The notes below the pieces were generated by a model. It searched no databases. It was given only the letters and a program-made list of their open reading frames with translations, and was not told the DNA's origin. The translations under genes and the position numbers were made by a program. Shown here piece by piece: positions 9,391 through 16,806 of a stretch of 64,000 bases of DNA. Numbering within the stretch: position 1 is the first letter of the stretch; each line of letters begins with the position of its first letter. Origin of the DNA: Amycolatopsis sp. DSM 110486 (GTDB lineage Bacteria; Actinomycetota; Actinomycetes; Mycobacteriales; Pseudonocardiaceae); the NCBI RefSeq assembly GCF_019468465.1, contig NZ_CP080519.1, positions 2,867,001 through 2,931,000 on the forward strand, given 5' to 3'.

Positions 9391-10182
9391 CTAGCCGAGG
9401 CTCGGGTCGCAGGCCTGCCAGAACTGAGCCCCGAGCCGGGAGATGTGCACGGTCCGGCGGATCACCTTGACCCGCTTCACCTGCTTCTCCACCTCACGCA
9501 CGGTCTCGTCGGTCAGGAGGATCTCGTACTGCGTCTCCAGCGCCGGCACCTCTTCGTCGAGGTCGACGAGGCCCAGCCCGATCAGCCGCGTGAGGTAACC
9601 GGGCACCTGGTCGGGCAGCGACACCCCGGCCGCCTTGCCGACAGTCGAGGCGTTGCGCAGCACGATCCGGCCCGCGCCGCCGAGGTTCGTGCGCTCGGCG
9701 ACGTCGATGGCGGGGAACGGCGAACCGTCGGACAGCGCGGCGAGGATGCGCGCCTCGTCGGGCGTGAGCTGGCGCAGGATGATCGCGTAGAAGTACTCGC
9801 GGGCGCGCTCGCGGCCGAAGCCGATGGAGTGGTTGAGCAGCTCGGCCATCGCCGCGCGAAGCGGCTCTTCGTGCTCGCGGGCGGGCACCAGCGTCACGGT
9901 GGACTCGACCACGCGGCCGCCTCCGTCACCGCGGTTCATGGCAGACGCCGCGGTGAGCGCCGCGTGGTAGGGGTCGTCGACCTCGTCGAGGCGGCGGCGG
10001 AGCTCGCTCAGCAGGCTGCGCTCCACGTGCCGGATCCCGCGCTCGGCCTGGTCCACCCCGGGCAGCTTGCGCGTGAGCCCGAACCCGGTGCGCGCGGCCC
10101 AGCCGGCCAGCTGCCCGGCGCGGCGGGCCACGTTGACCACGTCGTCGGCCGAGCCTCGGCCGTGCGGTCGCTGACTGTCCAC
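9391..10182 (-). CDS. Abi-alpha-like (DUF4393-type) protein
   Basis: GTG at 10182, with GAGGGG nine bases upstream, gives 263 residues starting VDSQRPHGRG. The central part (LLNHSIGFGRERAREYFYAIILRQLTPDEARILAAL, about 120-155) and the following winged-helix-like segments resemble the Abi-alpha/DUF4393 family. That family was named from a lactococcal abortive-infection protein, but its biochemical role is poorly known. A basic end (VEKQVKRVKVIRRTVHISRLG) closes it. It is the first gene of a tight minus-strand unit with DUF445 and patatin-like genes. The defence link is by family name only and is not shown by the sequence. Confidence 0.65.
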   Translation of the reverse strand: MDSQRPHGRGSADDVVNVARRAGQLAGWAARTGFGLTRKLPGVDQAERGIRHVERSLLSELRRRLDEVDDPYHAALTAASAMNRGDGGGRVVESTVTLVPAREHEEPLRAAMAELLNHSIGFGRERAREYFYAIILRQLTPDEARILAALSDGSPFPAIDVAERTNLGGAGRIVLRNASTVGKAAGVSLPDQVPGYLTRLIGLGLVDLDEEVPALETQYEILLTDETVREVEKQVKRVKVIRRTVHISRLGAQFWQACDPSLG

Positions 10183-10267
10183 AGGAGTGCTCCCCTCGTG
10201 CTCCGCGCTGATGCTACCTGCGGGTAGGCGATGCGGCCCCGTGATCGTCCGGTGTTGGATGGCGCGC

Positions 10268-11116
10268 ATGACCGCCACCGCCTGGGGACCGCCGATCGAC
10301 GTCCTCCCGCTGTTCGCCCGCGAGGAACAAGCCCTGGTCAGCGTGCTCACCGACCTCGACGCCGACCAGTGGGCCGCGCCGACGGCGTGCCCCGGCTGGA
10401 CCGTGCACGACGTGGCCGCCCACATCCTGGGCGACAAGCTCGGGCGGCTTTCCCGGGACCGCGACGGCTACCACGTCGACGAGCCCCGCGAGGCCGAGCC
10501 GTTCCCGTCGTTTCTGCACCGGATCAACGACGAGTGGGTGCGCGCGTGCCGCCGGCTCTCGCCCGAGGTGCTGTTCGCGCTGCTCGTGGACAGCACGGCG
10601 CAGCTCACCGACATGTGGAAGCGCCACGACCTCGACGAGCTGGGCGGGCCCGTCACGTGGGCGGGCCCGGAGCCGGCGCCGCTGTGGCTCGACGTGGCGC
10701 GCGAGTACACGGAGCTGTGGGTGCACCAGCAGCAGATCCGCGAAGCCGTGGGCGCGACGCTGCTCGACGAGCCCGAGTTCCGGGCGCCGGTGGTGGACAC
10801 GTTCATGCGCGCCCTGCCGCACACGCTGCGCGGCGTGGAAGCCCGCAGCGGTCGCCAGGTCGGCTACACCGTCACTGGACCGAGCGGTGGCCAGTGGACC
10901 GCCCGCGCTTCGGCAGCGTCGGCGGCAGGGTGGACGCTCGACCGGGCCGCGCCGACCTCACGCAGCCCGCTGGCGTCGGTGACCACGGACGCGGACACCT
11001 TCTGGCGGCTGTGCACGCGCATGGTGAAACCCGCCGACGTCGAGGATCGCGTGACGGTGAACGGCGACGAAATCGTTTGCGCGACGATGCTCGAGATGAT
11101 CTCGATCATCGCTTGA
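10268..11116 (+). CDS. Maleylpyruvate isomerase-family mycothiol-dependent enzyme
   Basis: This 282-residue protein has the DinB-like four-helix N-terminal fold of mycothiol-dependent maleylpyruvate isomerases. The metal-site helix is visible as CPGWTVHDVAAHILGDKLG (about 44-62), with further His in WVHQQQIREAVG. The C-terminal half (VGYTVTGPSGGQWTA and onward) matches the MDMPI C-terminal domain. The real reaction in most homologues is unknown. ATG at 10268 was taken; an ATG nine bases earlier is also possible, and no ribosome binding site precedes either. It is divergent from the Abi-alpha-like gene. Confidence 0.85.
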   Translation: MTATAWGPPIDVLPLFAREEQALVSVLTDLDADQWAAPTACPGWTVHDVAAHILGDKLGRLSRDRDGYHVDEPREAEPFPSFLHRINDEWVRACRRLSPEVLFALLVDSTAQLTDMWKRHDLDELGGPVTWAGPEPAPLWLDVAREYTELWVHQQQIREAVGATLLDEPEFRAPVVDTFMRALPHTLRGVEARSGRQVGYTVTGPSGGQWTARASAASAAGWTLDRAAPTSRSPLASVTTDADTFWRLCTRMVKPADVEDRVTVNGDEIVCATMLEMISIIA

Positions 11117-11130
11117 CACAGATTTACCCC

Positions 11131-11156
11131 GTGGATGTCGCGGCTGCGGCATCCAC
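11131..11156. terminator. Bidirectional hairpin between converging genes
   Basis: GTGGATGTCGC and GCGGCATCCAC pair over 11 positions (one T-G wobble) around GGCT. It lies between the stops at 11116 (plus) and 11171 (minus) of two converging genes, so it can serve both. Confidence 0.7.
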
Positions 11157-11170
11157 CCTGACCGCCCCGA

Positions 11171-11515
11171 TCAGCGCTGCCGCTGACGCTTGGTCTGCTT
11201 CCTCAGCTGCATGATCCGGGCACCGCCGACCAGGCCGATCACCACCATGCCGCCGAGCGCGGCCAGGAGCATCGCGATGCCGAGCGGCAGGTTGCCCGCC
11301 ATGCCGAGGAAGTGCACCGTGACGCTGTCGAGGTTCTGCAGGATGAACACCAGCAGGAACGCCAGCAGCACGATGGCCACGACCGCCGAGATCCAGGCCC
11401 CGCTGACCCGGGTGGGCCTGCGTTTCGTGGTCGAGGGAGGTGCGGTCGTGATCGGGTCGGTCCCGGGCATCTCGACACCCGGCACCTCAGGGTTGTCACT
11501 TCGCGCGTGGGACAT
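11171..11515 (-). CDS. LapA-domain small membrane protein
   Basis: This 114-residue protein has a hydrophilic N-terminus of about 42 residues and two membrane helices (ISAVVAIVLLAFLLVFILQN and LPLGIAMLLAALGGMVVIGLVGG). It ends in a very basic tail, RIMQLRKQTKRQRQR. The NLDSVTVHFLG segment between the helices is the signature of the LapA/DUF1049 family, which in proteobacteria assists lipopolysaccharide assembly; in actinobacteria its role is unknown. It stands alone on the minus strand and shares a hairpin terminator with the preceding plus-strand gene. Confidence 0.85.
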   Translation of the reverse strand: MSHARSDNPEVPGVEMPGTDPITTAPPSTTKRRPTRVSGAWISAVVAIVLLAFLLVFILQNLDSVTVHFLGMAGNLPLGIAMLLAALGGMVVIGLVGGARIMQLRKQTKRQRQR

Positions 11516-11583
11516 GCCCTGATTGTCCGCCCGCGGTCAGCCGATCGCCGGTTCTGAAACCCTAACGGGTGAGTACCGGTGTT

Positions 11584-12720
11584 TCAGTGCTTGAGGTCGA
11601 CCTCGCGCAGCACCCGCAGCGAGTTGCGGCCGGCGAGCTTCGCGCAGTCCTCGTCGCTCCAGCCGCGTTCCATCAGGGCGGCGAACAGCACCGGGTACTT
11701 CGAGACGTCTTCCATCCCTTCCGGGAGCGTGCCGACGCCGTCGTAGTCGCCGCCGAGGCCGATGTGGTCGATGCCGGCGACCTCGCGTGCGTGCTCGACG
11801 TGCGCGACAACGTCGGCGACGGTCGCCTTCGGCTTCGCCGGCCCGTCCCACGCCTCGGCGAAGCGCCCGCGCTGCCCGAGGTCGCGGAACTCCTGGCCGG
11901 CGGCGGCCATCGCGGCCTTGAGCTGCTCGTCCCACGCGGAGACGGCCGGGGAGATGAAGGCGGGCACGAAGGTGATCATGGCGACGCCGCCGTTGCCGGG
12001 CAGCTGCGCGAGGACGTCGTCGGGGATGTTGCGCGGGTGGTCGTTCACGGCGATGCACGAGGAGTGGCTGAAGATCACCGGCGCGGTGCTGACCTCCAGC
12101 GCGGCGCGCATGGTGCTCGGCGCGACGTGCGAAAGGTCGACCAGCATGCCGATCTCGTTCATCGTCCGCACGACCTCACGGCCGAAGTCGGTGAGGCCGT
12201 CGTGCGCCGGTTCGTCCGTGCCGGAATCGGCCCACGGGGTGTTGAAGTTGTGCGTGAGCGTCATGTACCGCACGCCGAGACGGCGCAGGATCCGCAGCAC
12301 GCCCAGGGATTCGTTGATGCTGTGGCCGCCTTCGGCGCCGAGCAGCGACGCGATCTTGCCGGCGGCGAACGCGGCTTCGGCCTCGTCGGCCGTGGTGACG
12401 AGCTCAAGCCGGTCGGGATAGCGCTGCGCGAGCTGGTGCACGAGCTCGATCTGCTCCAGCACGGCGGTCACGGCGCTGTCGCCCGCGAGCTGGCACGGCA
12501 CATAGACCGACCAGAACTGCATGCTGAGCTTTCCGTCGGCCAGCTTGGGGAAATCGGTGTGCAGCGACGGCTGGCGCACGGTCAGGTCGAGCGCCGCGGC
12601 CGCGGCTGCGGGGTCGGGTCCACCCTGCAGCCGCAGCTCCCACGGCAGGTCGTTGTGACCGTCGGACAGGATCGTGGTGCTCAGCAGGTTCGTCGCACGT
12701 TCGAGTGCCCCAGAAGTCAT
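11584..12720 (-). CDS. Membrane dipeptidase (peptidase M19)
   Basis: This 378-residue protein is of the renal-dipeptidase family, zinc enzymes that cleave dipeptides, often with D-residues. The metal motif DGHNDLPW (His22, Asp24) is at the N-terminus; GAEGGHSI (about 126) holds the bridging Glu. VDLSHVAPSTM and VIFSHSSC carry the later metal histidines, and IGLGGDYDG is near the end. No signal peptide is seen, so it is probably cytoplasmic. It lies 10 bases after the alpha/beta hydrolase gene and may be co-transcribed. A dyad (11554-11587) overlaps its stop codon. Confidence 0.92.
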   Translation of the reverse strand: MTSGALERATNLLSTTILSDGHNDLPWELRLQGGPDPAAAAAALDLTVRQPSLHTDFPKLADGKLSMQFWSVYVPCQLAGDSAVTAVLEQIELVHQLAQRYPDRLELVTTADEAEAAFAAGKIASLLGAEGGHSINESLGVLRILRRLGVRYMTLTHNFNTPWADSGTDEPAHDGLTDFGREVVRTMNEIGMLVDLSHVAPSTMRAALEVSTAPVIFSHSSCIAVNDHPRNIPDDVLAQLPGNGGVAMITFVPAFISPAVSAWDEQLKAAMAAAGQEFRDLGQRGRFAEAWDGPAKPKATVADVVAHVEHAREVAGIDHIGLGGDYDGVGTLPEGMEDVSKYPVLFAALMERGWSDEDCAKLAGRNSLRVLREVDLKH

Positions 12721-12730
12721 GGGCTCGACC

Positions 12731-13336
12731 CTAGCGAGCGAGCCACTCCCGGGCCGCGCGGACGCCGTCGAGCGTGATCTGGTGCCCGCCGGGCTGGCGG
12801 TGCGTGGTCACTTCGGCGCCCCGCTCCTTGAGCAAGCGGATGTACTCCTCGGTGGAAGCCAAGGGGGCCATCGGGTCCTGCTCTCCGTTGGAGAGGAACA
12901 CGCGGGTGCCCGAAAGGTCGTGGCCGGGCGGTTGCGGGACCGGGGACATTCCGGAGAACAGCGCGGCTTCCGCGAGGACTTCCGGACGCAGGAGCGTGAC
13001 CGCGGCGGCGATGTTGGCGCCGTTGGAGAAGCCGACGGCCACGAGGCGGCGGTTTTTCAGGTCGTACTCACCCTTGGCCGCCTCGACGAAATCGGCGAGG
13101 TCGTTGGCGCGCTTGACGACGTCCTCGTAGTCGAAGACGCCCTCGGCGAGCCGGCGGAACCACCGTGCGGCACCGAACTCCGACACCGGGCCCGCCGGGG
13201 CGAGCGTGGCCGAGCCGGGGCTCAGCTCGCGGGCGAGCCCGAGCAGGTCGTCGGGGCCGCCACCGGTGCCGTGGAGCAGGAGCAACACGGGCTTGTCCGG
13301 CTCGCCTTCCGCGTACTTGTGCTCGAAGGTGCTCAC
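12731..13336 (-). CDS. Alpha/beta hydrolase, MhqD-like carboxylesterase/phospholipase family
   Basis: This 201-residue single-domain alpha/beta hydrolase has nucleophile GFSNGANIAA (about 116-125), acid in NGEQDPMAPL and histidine in GGHQITLDG. The GTG start overlaps the TGA of the preceding VOC dioxygenase gene by four bases (GTGA), so the two are translationally coupled. In Bacillus subtilis the hydrolase MhqD and the dioxygenase MhqO belong to one quinone-responsive regulon under MhqR. The same trio (MarR, ring-cleavage VOC, hydrolase) is seen here, so a role in hydroquinone or electrophile handling is inferred, not proven. Confidence 0.85.
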   Translation of the reverse strand: MSTFEHKYAEGEPDKPVLLLLHGTGGGPDDLLGLARELSPGSATLAPAGPVSEFGAARWFRRLAEGVFDYEDVVKRANDLADFVEAAKGEYDLKNRRLVAVGFSNGANIAAAVTLLRPEVLAEAALFSGMSPVPQPPGHDLSGTRVFLSNGEQDPMAPLASTEEYIRLLKERGAEVTTHRQPGGHQITLDGVRAAREWLAR

Positions 13337-14298
13337 TTCTGCTCCGGGTTGTTTTCGCTGGGGAGGTTCAGCTTGGGCAGCATGTGCTCGATCTCGTCGC
13401 GGCGCGGTTCCAGCCACGGCGGGAGCTTCAGCGCGCGGCCGAGCTCGAGCAGCGGCTCGTCGTACGTGAAGCCGGGCGCGTCCGTGGCCACTTCGAGCAG
13501 CGTGCCGCCGGGCTCGCGGAAGTAGATGGAGCGGAAGTACTGGCGGTCCAAAATGGACGTGACGTTGACGCCCTTGTCCACGAGCTCCTCGCGCCAGGCC
13601 GCCTGCGTCGGCTCGTCGGGCGCGCGCCAGGCCACGTGGTGCACGGTGCCGGTGGCGACGAGGCCGCGCGGAGTCTCCGGTGTCACGAGCACGTCGACGA
13701 GCGCGCCGGGGCCACCTTCACCCGCCTCGAAACGGAAGCGGTTGCCGTCCTGGCTGTGGAAGGAAAGGCCGAGGCCGTCGGTGAACATGCCGGCCGTGGC
13801 GTCCTCTTTGGACACCGAGAGCGTGACGGAGTGCAGGCCGCGGATGGCGTTCTCCGCCGGGACGAGCTTCGTGTCCCACGGGTCGCGCGGGTCGCCCTGC
13901 GGGTGCGCGACGAGGGCGATCTGCAGACCGTCGGGATCGCGGAAGGTCAGGGTTTCCTCGTTGTCGGCGTTGCGGATCTGGCTCGTCTCCACGCCCTGCG
14001 TCTTCAGGTGCTGCTGCCACCAGCCGAGCGAGGTCTCCGGCACGGAGAACGCCGTGGTCGTCGCCTGGCCGGTGCCCAGGCGACCGGCGGGCGCGTCGGA
14101 CCAGGGGAAGAAGGTGATCAGCGAGCCCGGCTTGCCGGACTGGTCGCCGTAGTAGAGGTGGTAGGTGCCCGGATCGTCGAAGTTGACGGTGGTCTTCACC
14201 AGCCGCAGCCCCAGGGTCCGGAGGTAGAAGTCGACGTTGCGCTGCGGGTTGCCGCCGATGGCGGTGACGTGGTGCAACCCGCTCGTTTTGATGGACAT
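13333..14298 (-). CDS. Ring-cleaving dioxygenase (VOC superfamily, MhqO-like)
   Basis: This 321-residue protein has two tandem glyoxalase/dioxygenase (VOC) modules. It starts MSIKTSGLHHVTAIGG, and the second module starts GLHSVTLSV and continues with TVHHVAWRA. Metal ligand candidates are His in LHHVTA, His in TVHHVAW and Glu in GTLLEVATD. The family cleaves substituted hydroquinones or catechol-like rings. ATG at 14298 is supported by GAGGAG five bases upstream; an open extension to 14412 runs through the promoter region. It is divergent from a MarR gene and overlaps the downstream hydrolase. A 15-bp box upstream is shared with another VOC gene at 26453. Confidence 0.88.
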   Translation of the reverse strand: MSIKTSGLHHVTAIGGNPQRNVDFYLRTLGLRLVKTTVNFDDPGTYHLYYGDQSGKPGSLITFFPWSDAPAGRLGTGQATTTAFSVPETSLGWWQQHLKTQGVETSQIRNADNEETLTFRDPDGLQIALVAHPQGDPRDPWDTKLVPAENAIRGLHSVTLSVSKEDATAGMFTDGLGLSFHSQDGNRFRFEAGEGGPGALVDVLVTPETPRGLVATGTVHHVAWRAPDEPTQAAWREELVDKGVNVTSILDRQYFRSIYFREPGGTLLEVATDAPGFTYDEPLLELGRALKLPPWLEPRRDEIEHMLPKLNLPSENNPEQK

Positions 14299-14341
14299 CA
14301 GGTCTCCTCGGGTGCTGTTGCTCAACGCTAACCCGCAAAAC

Positions 14342-14356
14342 CTCTCGCGCGCAAGA
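14342..14356 (-). promoter_or_regulatory. 15-bp shared operator/promoter box (copy 1)
   Basis: On the minus strand this reads TCTTGCGCGCGAGAG, a near-palindrome (TCTYGCGC / GCGCRAGA). The same 15 bases occur at 26387-26401, also upstream of a VOC gene and in the same orientation to it. TTGCGC can serve as -35 with TAGCGT 18 bases downstream as -10. It lies in the 94-bp gap between the dioxygenase and the divergent MarR gene. Confidence 0.65.
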
Positions 14357-14392
14357 TATATTCCGGTGAGACTGTGCGGTAGCGTGTGCGCC

Positions 14393-14845
14393 GTGACACC
14401 TGACCCGCGCACGGACGACGACGAGATCGTGACCTGGTGGGGCCTCGTGATCGAGGGCTACCTCGCCACGCAGGACAAGCTGATGGGCGAGATCGCCGAT
14501 CGCTTCGGCCTCGCGCCCGCGTCGTTCGACATCCTGCTGAGACTCGTGCGCTCGCCCGACCACCGCATGCCGATGACCCGCCTGGCCACCGAGGCCGCGC
14601 TCTCCAGCGGCGGCTTCACCAAGGTCGCCGACCGCCTGGTCGCCGCGGACCTCATCTGCCGCATCCCCAGCCCGGACGACCGTCGCGTCACATTCGCCTC
14701 CCTGACCGAACACGGCCTCGACGTGGCCCTGAAGGCCCGCTCGGCCTGCGCGGAAATCCTGCGCCGCATCGTCCTGAGCCCCCTGGGCGACGACGCGGCG
14801 GCTCTCGCCGCCGCCATGCGCACCCTGCGCTCGGCCAACGGCTGA
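14393..14845 (+). CDS. MarR-family transcriptional regulator (MhqR-like position)
   Basis: This 150-residue winged-helix protein has the MarR core MPMTRLATEAALSSGGFTKVADRLVAADLICRIPSPDDRRVTFASLTEHG (about 60-110), including the wing DDRR. GTG at 14393 was chosen; a second in-frame GTG lies nine bases earlier and no strong ribosome binding site distinguishes them. It is divergent from the ring-cleavage dioxygenase/hydrolase pair, the usual arrangement for a MarR repressor and its target. The near-palindromic box at 14342-14356 is its likely operator. A quinone or phenolic ligand is inferred from the neighbours. Confidence 0.85.
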   Translation: MTPDPRTDDDEIVTWWGLVIEGYLATQDKLMGEIADRFGLAPASFDILLRLVRSPDHRMPMTRLATEAALSSGGFTKVADRLVAADLICRIPSPDDRRVTFASLTEHGLDVALKARSACAEILRRIVLSPLGDDAAALAAAMRTLRSANG

Positions 14846-14892
14846 AAAACGCGCCCTACCGACGTTTTGCCTGGTCGGCGCATGCTGCTGAC

Positions 14893-15273
14893 ATGCTTAC
14901 CGACTCGACCATCACCACCATGCTCCCGGTGTCCGACGCCACCCGCGCCGCCCACTTCTACACCGACTCCCTCGGCCTCGCCCCGGTGAACACCGGCGAG
15001 GACGGGACTCAGTACTTCGCCGCGGGGGCCGGGACGATCGGCCTTCGGCTGATGCCCGAGGGGACGCAGAGCCCCAACACCGCGTTGAGCTTCGAGGTCG
15101 TCGACCTGCCGGCGGAGATGACGGTGCTGGAGCGGCGGGGGGTGACGTTCCAGGATGTCGACGTGGAGGGGCTGAAGACTGTCGACCACGTGGCGCAGGT
15201 GGGGCATGAGAGGGCTGCGTGGTTCTCGGATTCGGAGGGGAACGTTTTGTGTCTGCATGAGATTTTGGATTGA
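14893..15273 (+). CDS. VOC-family protein
   Basis: This 126-residue single VOC module begins MLTDSTITTMLPVSD and ends ERAAWFSDSEGNVLCLHEILD. It follows the MarR gene on the same strand by 47 bases. Members include glyoxalases, bleomycin-type binding proteins and dioxygenases. The first metal His of classic members is replaced here (TTMLPVSD), so a binding or non-metal role is as likely as catalysis. The 3' part is noticeably richer in G and T than neighbouring genes. Confidence 0.75.
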   Translation: MLTDSTITTMLPVSDATRAAHFYTDSLGLAPVNTGEDGTQYFAAGAGTIGLRLMPEGTQSPNTALSFEVVDLPAEMTVLERRGVTFQDVDVEGLKTVDHVAQVGHERAAWFSDSEGNVLCLHEILD

Positions 15274-15318
15274 TTTTGGGTTGTTGAGCTGCGGTTTTGC
15301 GCGGGTGGGCGAGTTCCC

Positions 15319-15816
15319 TCACGGGTAGGTGTACCCCTGCGCAGTGAGCCGATACCTCAACACGGCAAGACACCGGCTCCGCACCTTGCCCAGGCTGCTC
15401 GGCGAAATCCCCAGCTCAGCCGCCACCTCACGCACCGACAGCTCAGGCCGATGCGCCAGCAGCCACACCAGCCGTCGGTGGCGGTCCGGCAGGCTGTCGA
15501 CCGTGCGCCACAGGGCGGTGGCCACGTCGTTGTCCAGCGCGGCCGCTTCCGGAGACTCGGCGCCCGCCGGGGCAAACGCCGCCTCGACCTCCGCCGACCG
15601 CGCCCGCCGGCCGACAGCGCGGATGGCGTGGCGCCGGGCGACGGTGGTCAGCCAGGCGCCGAGGCGTGTGCGCTCGTGCACGGCGTCCGGCCGCCCGAGG
15701 AACTCGGCCCACGCCGTCTGGCACGCGTCCTCCGCGTCGCCGCGCAGCCCCGGGTCGGCGGCCACCACGCGTACGACAAGCTCCGAAATCCGGCGTAACT
15801 CCCCGTCCTCGGCCAT
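15319..15816 (-). CDS. ECF-type RNA polymerase sigma factor
   Basis: This 165-residue protein has sigma region 2 (DAEDACQTAWAEFLGR, then LGAWLTTVARRHAIRAVGRRAR) and region 4 (LPDRHRRLVWLL, with helix-turn-helix LSVREVAAELGISPSSLGKVRSRCLAVLRY). ATG at 15816 is preferred over GTG at 15822 because AAAGGA lies seven bases before it. No anti-sigma gene is adjacent, and the regulon cannot be deduced. It stands between the VOC gene and the benzoyl-CoA operon on the minus strand, 122 bases downstream of the amidohydrolase-side boundary. Confidence 0.9.
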   Translation of the reverse strand: MAEDGELRRISELVVRVVAADPGLRGDAEDACQTAWAEFLGRPDAVHERTRLGAWLTTVARRHAIRAVGRRARSAEVEAAFAPAGAESPEAAALDNDVATALWRTVDSLPDRHRRLVWLLAHRPELSVREVAAELGISPSSLGKVRSRCLAVLRYRLTAQGYTYP

Positions 15817-15938
15817 GCCCACGTCCTTTCGTCCGCAAACGCAGACGAACTGACCACCCCCGCCGGCTCCCGATCACCGGAACGACCGCCGAATCGGGCG
15901 ACTCCGCGTATCCGCAGGTCACCCCGGTGCACGTGGCG

Positions 15939-16793
15939 CTACTTCAACCCCGGCATCAGCTTCAGCGCATTACCCGCCAGCACGTCCCCCAGCGTTTCCT
16001 CCGGCAGGCCCAGCCCGGCGATCGACCGGACGTTCACGGCGGTTCCCGGCACTCCCGGCCAGTCCGTGCCGAAGATCCACTTGCGGGCCAGCCGCGGGAG
16101 GTCGAAGCGGGCGTAGTAGTCCGGGAGTTTCTTGGGCGGCAGGCCGGCGAGGTCGAGCCAGACGTTGGGGCGCGACTGGGCCATGAAGGCCGCGGTGTCG
16201 TACCACCAGCCGCGGCCGCCGTGGGCGAAGACGAAGTTCACGGCCGGGAAGTCTTCGACCACGTCGGACAGCAGGGCGGGGTCGCCGAAGCTCGCGCGGG
16301 CGCCCGGGAACACCGACAGGCCCGAGTGCAGAACGACGGGCACGCCGACGGATGCGCACAGCTCGTAGACGGGGTACAGCTCCTTGTCCGCGGGCGAAAA
16401 GCCGCCGTGGACGGGGTGGAGCTTCAGCGCGACGGCGCCCAGGTCCAGCTGGCGGGCGACCTCGTCACGAAGCGGGTGGTGCAGGTGCGGATTTACGTTC
16501 GCTACCAACCGAAACCGCGAAGGGTTGCACGCGACCAGCGGCAGGTTGTCCTCGATCGGCTGGATGCCGGTGGCGCGCGGGCTGTACTCGCAGAACAGCA
16601 GCACGCGGTCGACGCCCTCGGAGTCCATCAGCTCGTCCATCGCGGCGGGGATCACCGAACCCGCGTCGTCGTAGACCGTGCGCCACGGGTACGTGCCGGC
16701 GAAGTCGCGGGCCCAGTCCATCCAGGCCGGTTTGAGCGTGGGCAGCCGGGGGGTGTGGACGTGGGCGTCGACCACGAAGCGACCGTCGATCAT
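15939..16793 (-). CDS. Amidohydrolase-family (ACMSD-like) protein
   Basis: This 284-residue TIM-barrel metal hydrolase has VDAHVHTPRLP at the N-terminus (HxH metal motif), ALKLHPVHGGF (barrel His), VVLHSGLSVF and FVFAHGGRGWW, and the late Asp in IFGTDWPGVPG. The amidohydrolase-2 subgroup includes decarboxylases and lactonases of aromatic catabolism. It is the last gene of the minus-strand boxC-boxB-ligase unit, 13 bases after the ligase. It may therefore act on a ring-cleavage product or an alternative aromatic acid; the substrate is not evident. No signal peptide. Confidence 0.85.
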   Translation of the reverse strand: MIDGRFVVDAHVHTPRLPTLKPAWMDWARDFAGTYPWRTVYDDAGSVIPAAMDELMDSEGVDRVLLFCEYSPRATGIQPIEDNLPLVACNPSRFRLVANVNPHLHHPLRDEVARQLDLGAVALKLHPVHGGFSPADKELYPVYELCASVGVPVVLHSGLSVFPGARASFGDPALLSDVVEDFPAVNFVFAHGGRGWWYDTAAFMAQSRPNVWLDLAGLPPKKLPDYYARFDLPRLARKWIFGTDWPGVPGTAVNVRSIAGLGLPEETLGDVLAGNALKLMPGLK

Positions 16794-16806
16794 GCCGGCC
16801 AGTCGA

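Noticed and set aside
8145..10182. Calling the Abi-alpha/DUF445 pair a defence system outright
   Set aside because: The only evidence is family naming; no nuclease, NTPase or toxin motif supports it, so it is kept as a speculative finding.
11554..11587. Dyad CTGAAAC-N20-GTTTCAG as the dipeptidase terminator
   Set aside because: The right arm includes the stop codon and the spacer is long. It is noted in the gene entry, not listed as a separate terminator.
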